Shown: positions 8,550-18,217, counted from the stretch's first letter. The stretch: DNA of 23,805 bases from Gracilaria caudata (GCA_030374735.1 JASCIV010000338.1:1-23805), one strand, 5' to 3'. The notes: generated by a model not told the origin, from the letters alone. Made by a program: numbers and translations.

Positions 8550-11500
8550 AAAACAGAAGCTTCAGCTCTGACAGCTTGGCTTCCTTTCTGTCCTCATCTG
8601 TTGCGACTTCAAGAGCACCGTCGGCTATGCTCTGTTTCCTGGATTGTACCTGTAGAAGCTTCTCCTCCACAGTGTCCTTGATAATGTACCTTTTAACTAA
8701 AACATCTCGGGTCTGTCCGTGACGATGAATTCGATCTTGAGCCTGTGCATCCACTTGGGGGTTCCAGTGAATGTCCAATAATATAGCAAACGACGCCGCT
8801 ACAAGATTCAAACCTACACCCCCAGCACGGAGCGATACCAGCAGAATGTTCGAACAGTCGCTCGATAGTTCACTTTCTTTCTCGAACTTGTCAAGAATAA
8901 GAGCGCGTTGTGCTTGAGGGACGGAGCCATCAATCCGCAACCAACGAAAGTTTTCGCGATCGAGTGCGGTTCCCACAAGGTCCAGCATACTGGTGAACTG
9001 TGAGAAGATGACGGTTTTCCCGATTCCTTTTCCCTTACTTGCTTCTCTAAGCTCTTGTCGTATTCGAACATCTTTCAGCAGTTCATCAATCTTCGCGCTG
9101 GAACGCCACTTCCTACTCAAGTCAACAGAGAACCTGTTCTTCCGGGGTAACGTAGCCACGCTCTCGCGAGTGATAGGAATTCGGCACACTGGGCACTTGT
9201 TGGCCCTCTTCAGAGACTCCATCATGCAAATACGACATGCCGGATGTCCACATTCTTTGGGAGCCACAGGATCATCAATAATATCAAGACATAGCGGACA
9301 CGGTGCTTCTCCTATCGCTCCCGATTCTGCATCCTTGAAAACTTTTTCAACATACTCGGCTGAAGACCCAGCTTCCATGAACCTTCTGAAAAGTTTATCC
9401 CTGTCCTTCATCACGACAGAGTCCTTGCTTGGAGCTGCGGCAAAAACAAGGTACGGATGATCACAAGCTTGTCGGAGCCGCAACAATAGCTCAAGAACAG
9501 ATGCGTAGTTATGCATCACCTTGTCCTGGGCTAGATAGGTGTCAAATTGGAGCTTCGATCGTTGGTGGATGGCAGAGTAGAAGTCTCTCTCCTGCGATGA
9601 AGGTGTCAATTCCACAAGGTCCACCGTCTTTTTCGTCAGTTGAACAATACATTTTCCATGCGAATCCTTCGTAGTCTTCTTCCGTCTTAGTGTAACCGAA
9701 GATATGATATCTCGAATCAAAGACATTGCCGTCTTCTGCCGAGCCATGTCGTTCGACTCCAAGTTTGATACAATCACGCGATTCCAAAACGCCCATGACG
9801 ACCACGGCTTCACATCTAAAAAGTGGAGCAAACTGAATACGTCGTTCACGTGATTGTGGATCACTGTTCCTGTGACGCACCAGTGCCTTTCTGCTCTGAT
9901 TTTGTATGAGGCCTTTGCCCATTTGGTCACCCGGCTTTTGATGGTATGAGCTTCGTCCAGGATAATGCGACGCCATTGAAGCTGAAAGAGAGGTCCATCT
10001 CTCGGACCAATCTCCTCCCCATTCGAAGTGTTCTCCGAACATTCGGCGGCAAGCGTACCGTACGACGTCACAACGACATCAGCGCCAAGAAGTGAAATAG
10101 AGCGAGCGTCGCCGCGCCCTTGTCCATAGTGAGTTGTCACCCGCAGAAAGTTAGGGATTACGTGCTGGTCTAGTTGGTTAATCCATTGTGTTACAAGCGA
10201 TGTCGGGCACACAATGAGCGTTCCTCCAAGTGAAGCCTTCTTTTTCGCAGCAGATGCCATAAGTATAGATGACGCAGACCGTAGCCGCTCGCCCTTCTTG
10301 CGACGCTTTCTTTTAGGCTCAGACCTTTTGCGTCTAACCTCCAACCAATCATCGTCACTGCTTTCGCATTCCTGAGCCTTTTCTTCTTCCTCCTTACATG
10401 ATTCACTTTCGACACAGGCTGTCTTATCGTTCGCAAAATCTTGACGTGTTCGTTTGGGCTGCTTCGCCCGAGAACGCAAGCTGCGTTGGCGAGGATTGGG
10501 GAGTCTCTCAATCTGCTCGGCAGTATCTGTATTCGACTCTGAGTTTTTATGCCCATTTCCCTCATGACGAGAACGTCTTTCCGTTTCCTGTTTATCAGGC
10601 TCAGCCTTCTGGGGTTCATGATTGTCTTGAACGCCATCCTCATCCATCTGGCTCTTTGTATCATCATGTTCATTAGGGTCAGCATTCTGAGGTTCATGAT
10701 TGCTCTGAATTCCATCAACATCCATCTGACTCTTTGCTTCGCTACATGCCAGCTTGCTTGCTGAGTTCTTTCGCGACGTTGGCGACGCCCCCTCATTGCC
10801 GTTCATACACTCCTCTTCAAGCTCCACGCTCTGTGGGTCGCTTTTGTTGCAGTCCGTGGCTACAGCGCCGCTCCTTTCCTCCTCAATGTCATGCAGAATA
10901 CAAGCAATGCACTGCACGGTTTTGCCCAGTCCCATTTCATCGGCCAGAATGCCGCCATAAGGCCCACCTGCACTATCGACCGGAGAGTGCAGCGACAGAC
11001 AGCCCGTAGTGGTGTTCATGTAAAACACGCCTCCATCAGCAAACGTGCACTTCTTCCACAGCGGATTGATCAGAGCGGGCGCAAGCTCTCGACCACGTCT
11101 GCCAAGTTTTTCTTGAGCGGTCATCCATAGTACACCGATTTTCTGATACTCCCTCAGCGTACACGACAAACTGCTCGGCGGTTCATACTTTGCGGCTTCT
11201 TGCTCGTTGATGCGCTCAACCGTCTCGTAATACGCTTCCGCCGCCGTCTCGTCGACAGCGCCAGGGTCCTCAGCATTCAAAGTGCCGGCGCCATCACCCC
11301 CATCCGCAGCGTGCGATTTGTTTTCCGCCTGCTGCTCACAAAGCTTCAAATCCAATATCATACCAACCACATTGACGCGTCTAGCATCAACTCCATCACC
11401 ATCATCACCCAGCCCCGCCTCCACACGCCCCTCATTGCCCTCAAAAGCGTCCCGTCTCAAGAACAAAGACAGCTCCAAATCAACTTCCGCAAACATACGA

Positions 11501-12564
11501 AAAACAGTGGGTGCCCACAACACCTTCCCCACCGCCTCCACAAAGCCCGATTGCAACGCGGGCGCAATCGCCGCCGCCAACTCTGGCGCCAATCTACCCA
11601 ACTCACGCCCGTCCTTGCAGAAACGCACCAATCGCGTGGGCAACTTCTTCTCCCTCGCCTTCTTTGCGCGCACGGGCGGCGCGATGAAATGCAGCGTGTC
11701 GCCGACGGTTAATAGATCGCTACCGCGCGTGAGCATGATGCCGCGGGCGCTGCGCGTGACGAGTTGGCGAGGCCACTGCGCGACGCGTGGTCGCTTAGTG
11801 GACGATGGGGAGAGTGTAACGGATGCGGAGGTGGGCGGTGGGGTTGCGACACGTGGTGGGTGCGACTTTGGTTGAGGTGGTGGTTGTTCGGATTGCGCTT
11901 GTGATCGTGATGGCGCGGCCTGTTTGACAGGACGCGAGATTGAGAGCTTCTCATCGGTAGGTTGCGCAGAGCGCTGAGGAGACACGCTGTGCGTGCTTTT
12001 TTGCGGCGTTACTTCACGCAAAGCATGTGCTGGAGCGGCATTGACATCGCCATCGCCATCGCCATTGTCGTCCCCAGTGTTTGGTTTCCTCTTCTGCTCG
12101 TCACTATTCGCTTCACGCTCAATACGCTGCAATACATCACGAGTATAGCGCTGTCGTCCCTTCGACCCCAACTTCCTCCACAAAGCCACAATAAAAGCAT
12201 CCACCTCCTGCTTCCCACCCCCCGTCTCGCTCACCGCCTTCGCATGTTGCTCGCAATAAAACGAGCGCCACGCCAATCGTCGCACATGCGCCACATCATG
12301 CGCAGCATCACCATCACGCAGCTGCTTCTTCCGCGACGCGTCCTTCACACAAGGCAACGAATCGTTCGCAGAACGCGCCGCACCCGTGGATTGAACGCAC
12401 ACAGAAACGGGCGCGGCGGACAGCTCCGCAAGCAGACGCGAGGCGGCAAGATCGAGATCACCGGCGGCGCGCGCCAGCGCGGCGCGCAGACGACGGTCCG
12501 GGAGCGCGGCGCCGGTGACGCCGCGTAACGCCTGCAGCTTGTCCGCGCTCAACAGTCCGTTCAT
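8539..12564 (-). CDS. RAD5: RAD5/HLTF-type SNF2 ATPase with HIRAN and RING domains
   Basis: This is a DNA-damage-tolerance factor: a DNA translocase that remodels stalled forks and, through its RING, an E3 ligase for PCNA polyubiquitination. The product is 1341 residues from the ATG at 12564; the frame upstream opens only at a GTG (12732). A UBA-like N-terminal helix region (about 1-45), as in plant RAD5A, is followed by a HIRAN-like domain (about 265-370). SNF2 motifs are GLGKT (545-549), DEAH (870-873) and QAQDRIHRHGQ (1274-1284). A C3HC4 RING (C1089, C1092, C1105, H1107, C1110, C1113, C1124, C1127) is inserted between the helicase lobes, the hallmark of the Rad5/Rad16/HLTF group. Two oddities stand out. 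Motif III reads TGTVIHN where the family usually has TGTPIQN. A charged insert of about 210 residues (about 560-775), with a 26-residue tandem duplication, separates motifs I and Ia. There is no intron. Confidence 0.95.
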   Translation of the reverse strand: MNGLLSADKLQALRGVTGAALPDRRLRAALARAAGDLDLAASRLLAELSAAPVSVCVQSTGAARSANDSLPCVKDASRKKQLRDGDAAHDVAHVRRLAWRSFYCEQHAKAVSETGGGKQEVDAFIVALWRKLGSKGRQRYTRDVLQRIEREANSDEQKRKPNTGDDNGDGDGDVNAAPAHALREVTPQKSTHSVSPQRSAQPTDEKLSISRPVKQAAPSRSQAQSEQPPPQPKSHPPRVATPPPTSASVTLSPSSTKRPRVAQWPRQLVTRSARGIMLTRGSDLLTVGDTLHFIAPPVRAKKAREKKLPTRLVRFCKDGRELGRLAPELAAAIAPALQSGFVEAVGKVLWAPTVFRMFAEVDLELSLFLRRDAFEGNEGRVEAGLGDDGDGVDARRVNVVGMILDLKLCEQQAENKSHAADGGDGAGTLNAEDPGAVDETAAEAYYETVERINEQEAAKYEPPSSLSCTLREYQKIGVLWMTAQEKLGRRGRELAPALINPLWKKCTFADGGVFYMNTTTGCLSLHSPVDSAGGPYGGILADEMGLGKTVQCIACILHDIEEERSGAVATDCNKSDPQSVELEEECMNGNEGASPTSRKNSASKLACSEAKSQMDVDGIQSNHEPQNADPNEHDDTKSQMDEDGVQDNHEPQKAEPDKQETERRSRHEGNGHKNSESNTDTAEQIERLPNPRQRSLRSRAKQPKRTRQDFANDKTACVESESCKEEEEKAQECESSDDDWLEVRRKRSEPKRKRRKKGERLRSASSILMASAAKKKASLGGTLIVCPTSLVTQWINQLDQHVIPNFLRVTTHYGQGRGDARSISLLGADVVVTSYGTLAAECSENTSNGEEIGPRDGPLFQLQWRRIILDEAHTIKSRVTKWAKASYKIRAERHWCVTGTVIHNHVNDVFSLLHFLDVKPWSSWAFWNRVIVSNLESNDMARQKTAMSLIRDIISSVTLRRKKTTKDSHGKCIVQLTKKTVDLVELTPSSQERDFYSAIHQRSKLQFDTYLAQDKVMHNYASVLELLLRLRQACDHPYLVFAAAPSKDSVVMKDRDKLFRRFMEAGSSAEYVEKVFKDAESGAIGEAPCPLCLDIIDDPVAPKECGHPACRICMMESLKRANKCPVCRIPITRESVATLPRKNRFSVDLSRKWRSSAKIDELLKDVRIRQELREASKGKGIGKTVIFSQFTSMLDLVGTALDRENFRWLRIDGSVPQAQRALILDKFEKESELSSDCSNILLVSLRAGGVGLNLVAASFAILLDIHWNPQVDAQAQDRIHRHGQTRDVLVKRYIIKDTVEEKLLQVQSRKQSIADGALEVATDEDRKEAKLSELKLLFSTS
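10601..10736. repeat. tandem duplication, period 78 bp, inside RAD5
   Basis: A 58-bp block at 10601-10658 recurs at 10679-10736 with about ten mismatches, giving a period of 78 bp (26 codons). It encodes KSQMD(V/E)DG(I/V)Q(S/D)NHEPQ twice in the charged insert between the first SNF2 motifs. The reading frame is kept, and several changes are silent or conservative, so the duplication is not recent. Confidence 0.85.
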
Positions 12565-12695
12565 GACGGCGCGCGTGGCGTCGCGTCTCACCTCCGCGCG
12601 CGCGCACCGCAACCGGAGACGGAGCGGGGTCGGTTTTGCAATGCGTGCGTGACCACAGCGGCTCGACGCGGCGACAAGCGCAAGCGTTTTGCCTT

Positions 12696-12707
12696 TTTGG
12701 CGCCAAA
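12696..12707. promoter_or_regulatory. palindromic E2F-type site upstream of RAD5
   Basis: TTTGGCGCCAAA is a perfect 12-bp palindrome made of two overlapping TTTSGCGC E2F/DP consensus sites. It is 132 bp upstream of the RAD5 ATG. E2F control of replication and repair genes at G1/S is well established in plants and animals. Its use here is inferred. Confidence 0.55.
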
Positions 12708-12765
12708 TCGGGCGCGGGCGAACAAACGACACGCGGGATCAATTTGCGCGCGACAGATTTAATTG

Positions 12766-12773
12766 GCGGCAAA
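12766..12773 (-). promoter_or_regulatory. second E2F-type site upstream of RAD5
   Basis: On the minus strand this reads TTTGCCGC, a match to the TTTSSCGC E2F consensus. It lies about 60 bp beyond the palindromic site and in the same orientation as the RAD5 gene. Alone it would be weak evidence. Confidence 0.35.
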
Positions 12774-13422
12774 TTTGGGTTTGCTCCACACGCTGCGCTG
12801 CGTAAGGGTGGCGTCAGTTACATTTTAACAAAATTGCGTTATTTTTCATGGACGCACATGCGCGGGGCGCGCTGTGCACGCCGCTGTGCAGCTGTCAGAT
12901 GTGTGCACATCGTGCGTGATCGAAAAGCGGACTTCCTCGCAAAACAGCCGAGTGCTTTCGCAGGCGCGCTGCGGCGAAGGCGACAGGGCGCGAAGGCGCG
13001 AAGGCGCGCCGGCGAACGAAGTCGGCGTCTGGGATGCTTCGAAATGCGCTCATCATAGTGGCCGCCAACCACGCGGACGCGTCTCAACCACGCAAAGGCT
13101 CGAACAACCGAGCGAGCGAACCGATGGTGAACTGGCAACCCTTTCGCGCAACGCATGGAGCAATGGCGCCTTCAGCCATTGCGCCGAACGACAACGTGAA
13201 AAGTCTCCTACCATGGTATGCACGCAACAACAGCTCACAACAGCAGCTTCAAAACGTTTGGCACTTTGTGAGCAAAGCTCCCACTCCCTCAACTAACGAC
13301 GCGTGGTTCATAATGCGCACTGTGAAAGATAGCTTCGGATACCGTGAGCTCGCGCTTCCGGTACGCTGCTATATACACAAAAGAAGCGGGACTGATGGTA
13401 ACAAAGCTATCTGCACAGTCAC

Positions 13423-14068
13423 ATGAACCACGATCCATCAGGTGCGGAAGCACGCCCTTCCAAGCGCATCAAAACGCCGTTCAACGCCGCGGCAGCGCGC
13501 AACACTGCGCATCCAAAATGTCGTTCACAAGCGTGCCAATTGTGCGTTACCGATGCGCACAAGAAGATTATGCTTACCTCCTCCTCGTGAGCGTAGAGGG
13601 TTACTTGTTGCTGATATCATGTTGGCCTTTCTAGTGAGAGAGTGCTTTTTCTACAAAAGCGCTCCGCAGTAAGTTGTAATTAAGCTTATGTGCTCATAAA
13701 CAGAGAGAGAGAGAGAGAGAGAGAGATCGGCACAACATGCGAAGCCATCGTATACAGTATTGGTGCGAATTGCTCTGCCGCGAGCTCGGCGCTCAATGCA
13801 GCGCCGACGCTGCGCACGCAGCCCACATCGCTCGGCGCATTCGGCGCGAATAGCGCGTATTTATGCGCTCTCAGCAACGAAACGCCATGCTGCGGCGTAA
13901 AGCAGCAGCGGTCGGCAATTTCGAATTCGAATGTATCAGCGGACGTCGATCTATGATGTGTGTCATCATCACGCCGAGTTTCACTGCGTTCTGCCGTTTT
14001 CATCGTACATCTTCAACGGAGTACGCCCGAGTTTGAAACAGAAGAAGTTGCGCGTCACATGCATCACG
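13423..14068. other. intergenic stretch with an AG microsatellite; weak spliced-gene candidate
   Basis: This stretch contains the (AG)n run at 13702-13726. From the ATG at 13423 there is a 55-codon frame with a CRSQACQLC-type cysteine cluster, followed by an intron-like GTGAGC...TTTCTAG block (13587-13634) and a GTAAGT at 13669. I do not recognise the product and do not call a gene. Confidence 0.3.
13702..13726. repeat. (AG)n dinucleotide microsatellite
   Basis: Twenty-five bases of uninterrupted alternating A and G are read directly. The tract is intergenic and likely length-polymorphic. Confidence 0.95.
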
Positions 14069-14476
14069 GTTTTCTTCTTCTTTATTGTGGAAGTTGTGCT
14101 CTAATTCCTAACACTTAACACAACCAAGCAGCACCTAAAGGTACTTCTCTCTCTTTAAAAAGGCCAGAAATCGACGTGGCGCTTCCAGTATCAAATCTCT
14201 AAGCGACTTATGGCAGTACTCTCGACGACCGCGAAAGATTTGGCGTCGGCTCGCAGTTGTCAAAGGACAACAAAATACAACGTGCTCGCAGTCTTTTTTG
14301 ACTCGTAGGGCACAATCGCAACGCAGCATCTTGTTCTCTAGGTAGCTCGCTACCGGGTGCAGCTTAGGAGTGTGCCCAGTGTAGAACTGTGCTAAAGTAA
14401 CTTCCGCAGCCCGCGAACGATTGTAATCCTCTCTACTTTCGTCGTGCTCTGGAATTAACACTCGATTTACCTTGAT
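14069..14476 (-). mobile_element. 3' end of a degraded non-LTR (LINE) retrotransposon
   Basis: On the minus strand, 14476-14135 is open and reads SRAAEVTLAQFYTGHTPKL, then HPVASYLENK, then a cysteine-histidine cluster of the form CDCA...DCEHVVFCCP. This resembles the C-terminal tail of LINE ORF2, in which an LxxLRTGH segment is followed by CxC...EHxxxxCP after the RNase H region. A TGA (at 14477-14479) closes the frame just upstream. No reverse transcriptase or RNase H is found nearby, so only the 3' end remains. This is as expected for 5'-truncated target-primed insertion followed by decay. Past the stop the minus strand carries AATAAA (14086-14081) and then a GAAGAAGAAAA tail, which probably marks the element's 3' terminus near 14069. 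Confidence 0.6.
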
Positions 14477-16233
14477 TCAACCGTATCACGGTCTTAAAAG
14501 GGACGGTCACACCTGAGCTGCGCACAGATATCGACAACGCGTATCGATAAAGATTGCTCGCGATATGCGTAAGCAAGCAGCAATTGCGCACATTTGTGCT
14601 GAGGTCGAAGCCGCCGCGCCGCAGAAGCAACACCGCCGCCGTTAGCAACACGCAGCCGGTGGCCCTCCCGGGGCGTTTTCCGCGCGGCGCCTTCGGACCA
14701 GATTTGTTGTACACACAAACTCTCGAAACACGCATGTTTTAATTTTCGCGCTTTTTCTCTGAGCTGTAGTCTGAACGGAAGCCGTTCTCGAGAGCAACAG
14801 CCACGAGCTGTGCGACAATGTGTGCAGAGCAGTCAAGCGTGGAGTGCAGTCCCATCCACAACCGTCCGCCCCCGTTCCGCTGTTCATCGAATGTCCTCCA
14901 AACCGTTCCGAACACCAACCATTGCTTTCTCTCAGCACAGCATTCACGTCGACAAGCCCGAAGACGCACCGCTTTTCCATTTTGCGTCAACTCCAAAAAC
15001 AATGTCTCATGAATTGAACAAGCTCAAATGAAAACGTTCAACTATGAACACGGTGTTGGAGGAAGCACTCATCATTCAAAAGCCGCAATTCCAAAAATGT
15101 CCCCGTCCTTCCCCTAACCAACCCCTTTCCATCTTCCACCCCTATCCCGTTGCCAATAGCCACGTATTTTGTACAAGCCCCAAACACGAAACGCGGAAGC
15201 TCAAATTCTGCGCACCAGCCCGTCATAAGTTTTCTTTCGTTTACCCTCACAATCTTTGATCCCTTGCGTTACACACGTAGTCACGAATCGTATCGAGATG
15301 CTTGGGTGCAATTTGAGGTCCATTGCACCTACAACGCGTCAATTACTCGTCTCCTTGTTGAACATCTTGTTCTTCACAAACCTCAAGTCCCCACCCAAAT
15401 CCGAGTTCCCAGTCTCACATGTGCCCCAAAATTAACACTTATGCCATGTTCCCATCTGAACACATCAAATCGAAGCGCCATATCTCGTGTAAGCATGTGA
15501 TGTACCTCGTGGAACAGGTCATATCAGTGGGGCAACCGAAAGGGTCCTGCTATATTTAGTACACTCTCTGTCACTTCCGCCCTACGAAATGTAATCTCCA
15601 TAAAAGTGTGCTGCGTGCTTCATATAGTATATGTGTTATGTGCTTTTTGGCACAATGCTGCTCGTGTTTGATATGAAATAATACTTGTCACACTTCTGAG
15701 GAGAGGGGATGCATTCACACTCAACACAAGGTAGAGTTTGGGCATTCTCGAGCGGTTTGGTATTCAAGCATAAATCCCCAGCCGCACTTCCTGCTCACCA
15801 CTTCCACTTTGCAGCGAATCGAGAAAATTTTGTTTGCTTGCTTTGCTGCAAGTTTTCCGGAACAAGAGCGAGTTTATAGGTTGGGCAACACAACGGAACT
15901 GTCTTGATGCAAACAGTGATTATCTCAAATGAAGTTAGCGTATACTATCTGCCACAATGTTTTATCCAAACAGCTTATGCGTGTTCAGCATGACCGTGGT
16001 GACGTGATCTGCTCCACAGAGAGAGGTTATGCTGGCAATCAAACGCAGTGTGACTGATGCCTGTTGGACTGGATCTTCCACGAGAACGTGTGTTTCAATG
16101 AGTTCATGACTCGCCAATCGCGAAAAAAGGATGTCGGAGGAGGAGTTGTGAGAGATGCAAGGAATGGGGGTGTGGAAGCGGATTTTCTACGCTCTCGTCT
16201 CAAGAGAGACCAAGATGCAAACTTAATCGTATT
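14477..16233. other. intergenic stretch, no gene seen
   Basis: About 1.8 kb has only short open frames on both strands, several starting with GTG. None has recognisable domains. The left part (14580-14720) is GC-rich. The rest is more AT-rich and has no simple repeat. It could be decayed transposon body, but nothing in it supports a family. Confidence 0.4.
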
Positions 16234-16818
16234 TTACTGGACCGCGTGTGACACATATGACTCGCGTTGAACATTCTTAGGAACACGAGTGGAATGGAGG
16301 CGGGTGCAGCCATTTGTGTATTGCACGGCTAACAACGCACACGATTTGCACACATTGACTGGGGCAGCCGTGCAACGATCGAGATTGGTGCAGGCGACAG
16401 AAGTCATGTAGGTTGGGAGGCGCCATTCCTCAGCAACGAAGCAGGTGGTATGGTATCGAACCGTTGCCGAGCTGACGAATAGAACCAGAGCATAAAAGCA
16501 AATTGAAAACCCAGCATGAACAGCACTTGGCACATCATTCCTGCCACAACCTTTTTAGCATTTGCTTTCTCTTGTGAGTGAACCAGAACAGCACAAAATC
16601 TCCGTGACCACCAAACTGGATCCCAACTTGAGACGAGTTTTCGAACAGCCACGAAACCAGGAACAGTTGGAATGCTTGAACGCTTTTGTCAACACTAAGC
16701 AAAAGGAGGTGTAGAGCGAGAAGCGGGGAGTGGCGTGCGATTGTGTGTGGAGCAACGAGAAATGCAATGTCAACGCAACAACAAGCGCGTGTACGAATAG
16801 AAGCAGATGCAACGTCAT
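16234..16818 (-). other. possible fragment of a spliced, secreted Cys-rich protein gene
   Basis: The minus strand has an ATG at 16818 followed by a strong signal-peptide-like stretch (MTLHLLLFVHALVVALTLHF). In a different frame, 16533-16234 gives a hydrophobic run and then cysteines spaced as in CTNLDRC, VCKSC and YTNGC, ending at a stop. Neither frame alone is a complete gene, since the second has no ATG before an upstream stop. A splice joining them is conceivable, with an acceptor such as TGGCAG near 16547. I could not fix a donor, and the family is unknown. Confidence 0.15.
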
Positions 16819-16862
16819 CGAGCCGCGCCAAGTCTCGAGAAAGGTATCTTAGGTAACGGGCT

Positions 16863-16931
16863 GGATGTCCTGGGATATGCGCGGTAGGCGGTTGTGTTTT
16901 GTCCTATATCGCCTCATGTCCCAGAACATCC
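16863..16931. repeat. imperfect inverted repeat
   Basis: Arms 16863-16879 and 16915-16931 are 17 bp long. They pair with one mismatch and one G-T wobble around a 35-base loop that itself has a short AGGCG/CGCCT inner pairing. It lies in intergenic DNA. It may be a hairpin terminator-like structure, a small foldback element, or chance. Confidence 0.5.
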
Positions 16932-17376
16932 AACTCGTGGCCTAAGCGCCAGCCAGAGACTTGCCAAGCGCCGACGACAATCACAGCAGCCAAGAGAGAG
17001 CGGCAGCACACAAAACGGGGCGGAAATTGAACGGGGATCGGACACGAAGAACTCGAACAGATGCACGGTCGAAAAAAATGAAAGATGCGACGAGCAGTGA
17101 AGAAGGGTGCGACGAAGGATGCTGTGAACAAGTCAGCTGCGAGCTTTAAGGCAATGGATGGCGCTGAATTCGAGCGCGACGGAGATGTTTGGGGTGAGCA
17201 GCTGGACGCGCGGCGCGCATGTGCAACAAGGCGTGACCGAGCCCGCGTGCACACACAGGCCGTGGGGCGCGTGCAATTAAAGGAAACTGTTTCACAGTGG
17301 ACGAAGCCAAAACGCCGTAAAAGTGTGATGCGTTTGAGACGCTGCGCGTGTGCGCTTAGCGTGGAGCGCGCGGTGC

Positions 17377-17412
17377 GTGCGCTGCTGCGTGCGCTACTGA
17401 GTGCGCTGCTGC
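17377..17412. repeat. 12-bp tandem repeat, three copies
   Basis: GTGCGCTGCTGC, GTGCGCTACTGA and GTGCGCTGCTGC follow one another without a gap. The middle copy has two changes. The unit length is a multiple of three, so a plus-strand frame through it reads a repeated (R/S)ALL unit. Whether it is coding is not known. Confidence 0.8.
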
Positions 17413-18214
17413 GGACATGTGTGACGCGCCGTTGCGCCTGTCACGACGCAGCTCTCTACTGCTCAGAAGTTGATTTTCAAGCGCGCTCGCGCTGGGCGCT
17501 TTTTGATGCGCTTGTGGGTGGCGTTGGAGAGAAGCCACCCACGATGATGGGTTCCTTTCTTTTGTTTTGTTCCACATTGAACGGTTTTTGTGGATGACAA
17601 CCCAGCTGCCAAGTGAACAGACGTGGCGTTGAAGGACGTGGGTGGGTGATTCACGGGCATGATGGCCACACAGATGGGCGAATGTGACGCACAGCGTATG
17701 AATTAATTCAAGAGCCGCCTGAGAAGCTTCCACATCGCGGGGTGGCATCTGTGGCGGGAAGGAGGTTGGCTCCGGGCGCGCTGCATGTGGACACAGATTG
17801 AACTCAAGTGGGGTTGAATGACGCTCTGCCTCGAATGTCTTGAGACTGACAGGCATTGTGGCTCCGCACACTGGCCATTGTGACAGCGCGGTGTGATGCG
17901 GTTCAATGGCACCTTGGTGCTGTAACTGGTGAGCACAATACTTGAAACGCAATGGATGGGCGATGATGGTTTAGGGGTAGATGGACGTACAAATTGGACC
18001 GCCGCAGTGGTACGCGTATGGGTGGATGACAATCTGGAGCACAAGTAGGGGCAGCGTGTGTAACGACTCGAACAAGACGAGTTGCGCGCTCAAGTTTTAT
18101 TTACTTGAGATTACAGAAGGTATTCGTGTATAGTGATGTGAAGCAACACGGCTGACGGCGAAGTGCGGGCGTTCTCCCTCGTGAGACCGTACATATAGAA
18201 ACTATATAGAGAAC

Positions 18215-18217
<3 letters not shown>

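Larger units (their letters stand above)
12565..13422. promoter_or_regulatory. upstream region of RAD5 with E2F-type sites
   Basis: GC-rich sequence lies upstream of the RAD5 ATG (12564). A perfect palindrome TTTGGCGCCAAA is at 12696-12707, and a second match GCGGCAAA (TTTGCCGC on the minus strand) is at 12766-12773. These lie about 130 and 200 bp upstream of the ATG. No gene is convincing on the plus strand. A 130-codon open frame at 13034-13426 has an ATG but no recognisable domain. Confidence 0.55.

Noticed and set aside
12565..12732. 56-codon N-terminal extension of RAD5
   Set aside because: It contains no ATG (opens with GTG), is Arg-rich and unlike RAD5 starts, and contains the palindromic E2F-type site.
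13034..13426. 130-codon plus-strand frame upstream of RAD5
   Set aside because: It has an ATG, but no family resemblance and no sign of conservation that can be judged here. A second frame of similar length overlaps it.
15150..15500. 116-codon plus-strand frame in the long intergenic stretch
   Set aside because: No domain is visible, several overlapping frames are equally long, and there is no promoter or splice evidence.
17356..17952. 198-codon minus-strand open frame
   Set aside because: It starts with TTG. From the first ATG it has no recognisable domain and a compositionally odd His/Ala end.
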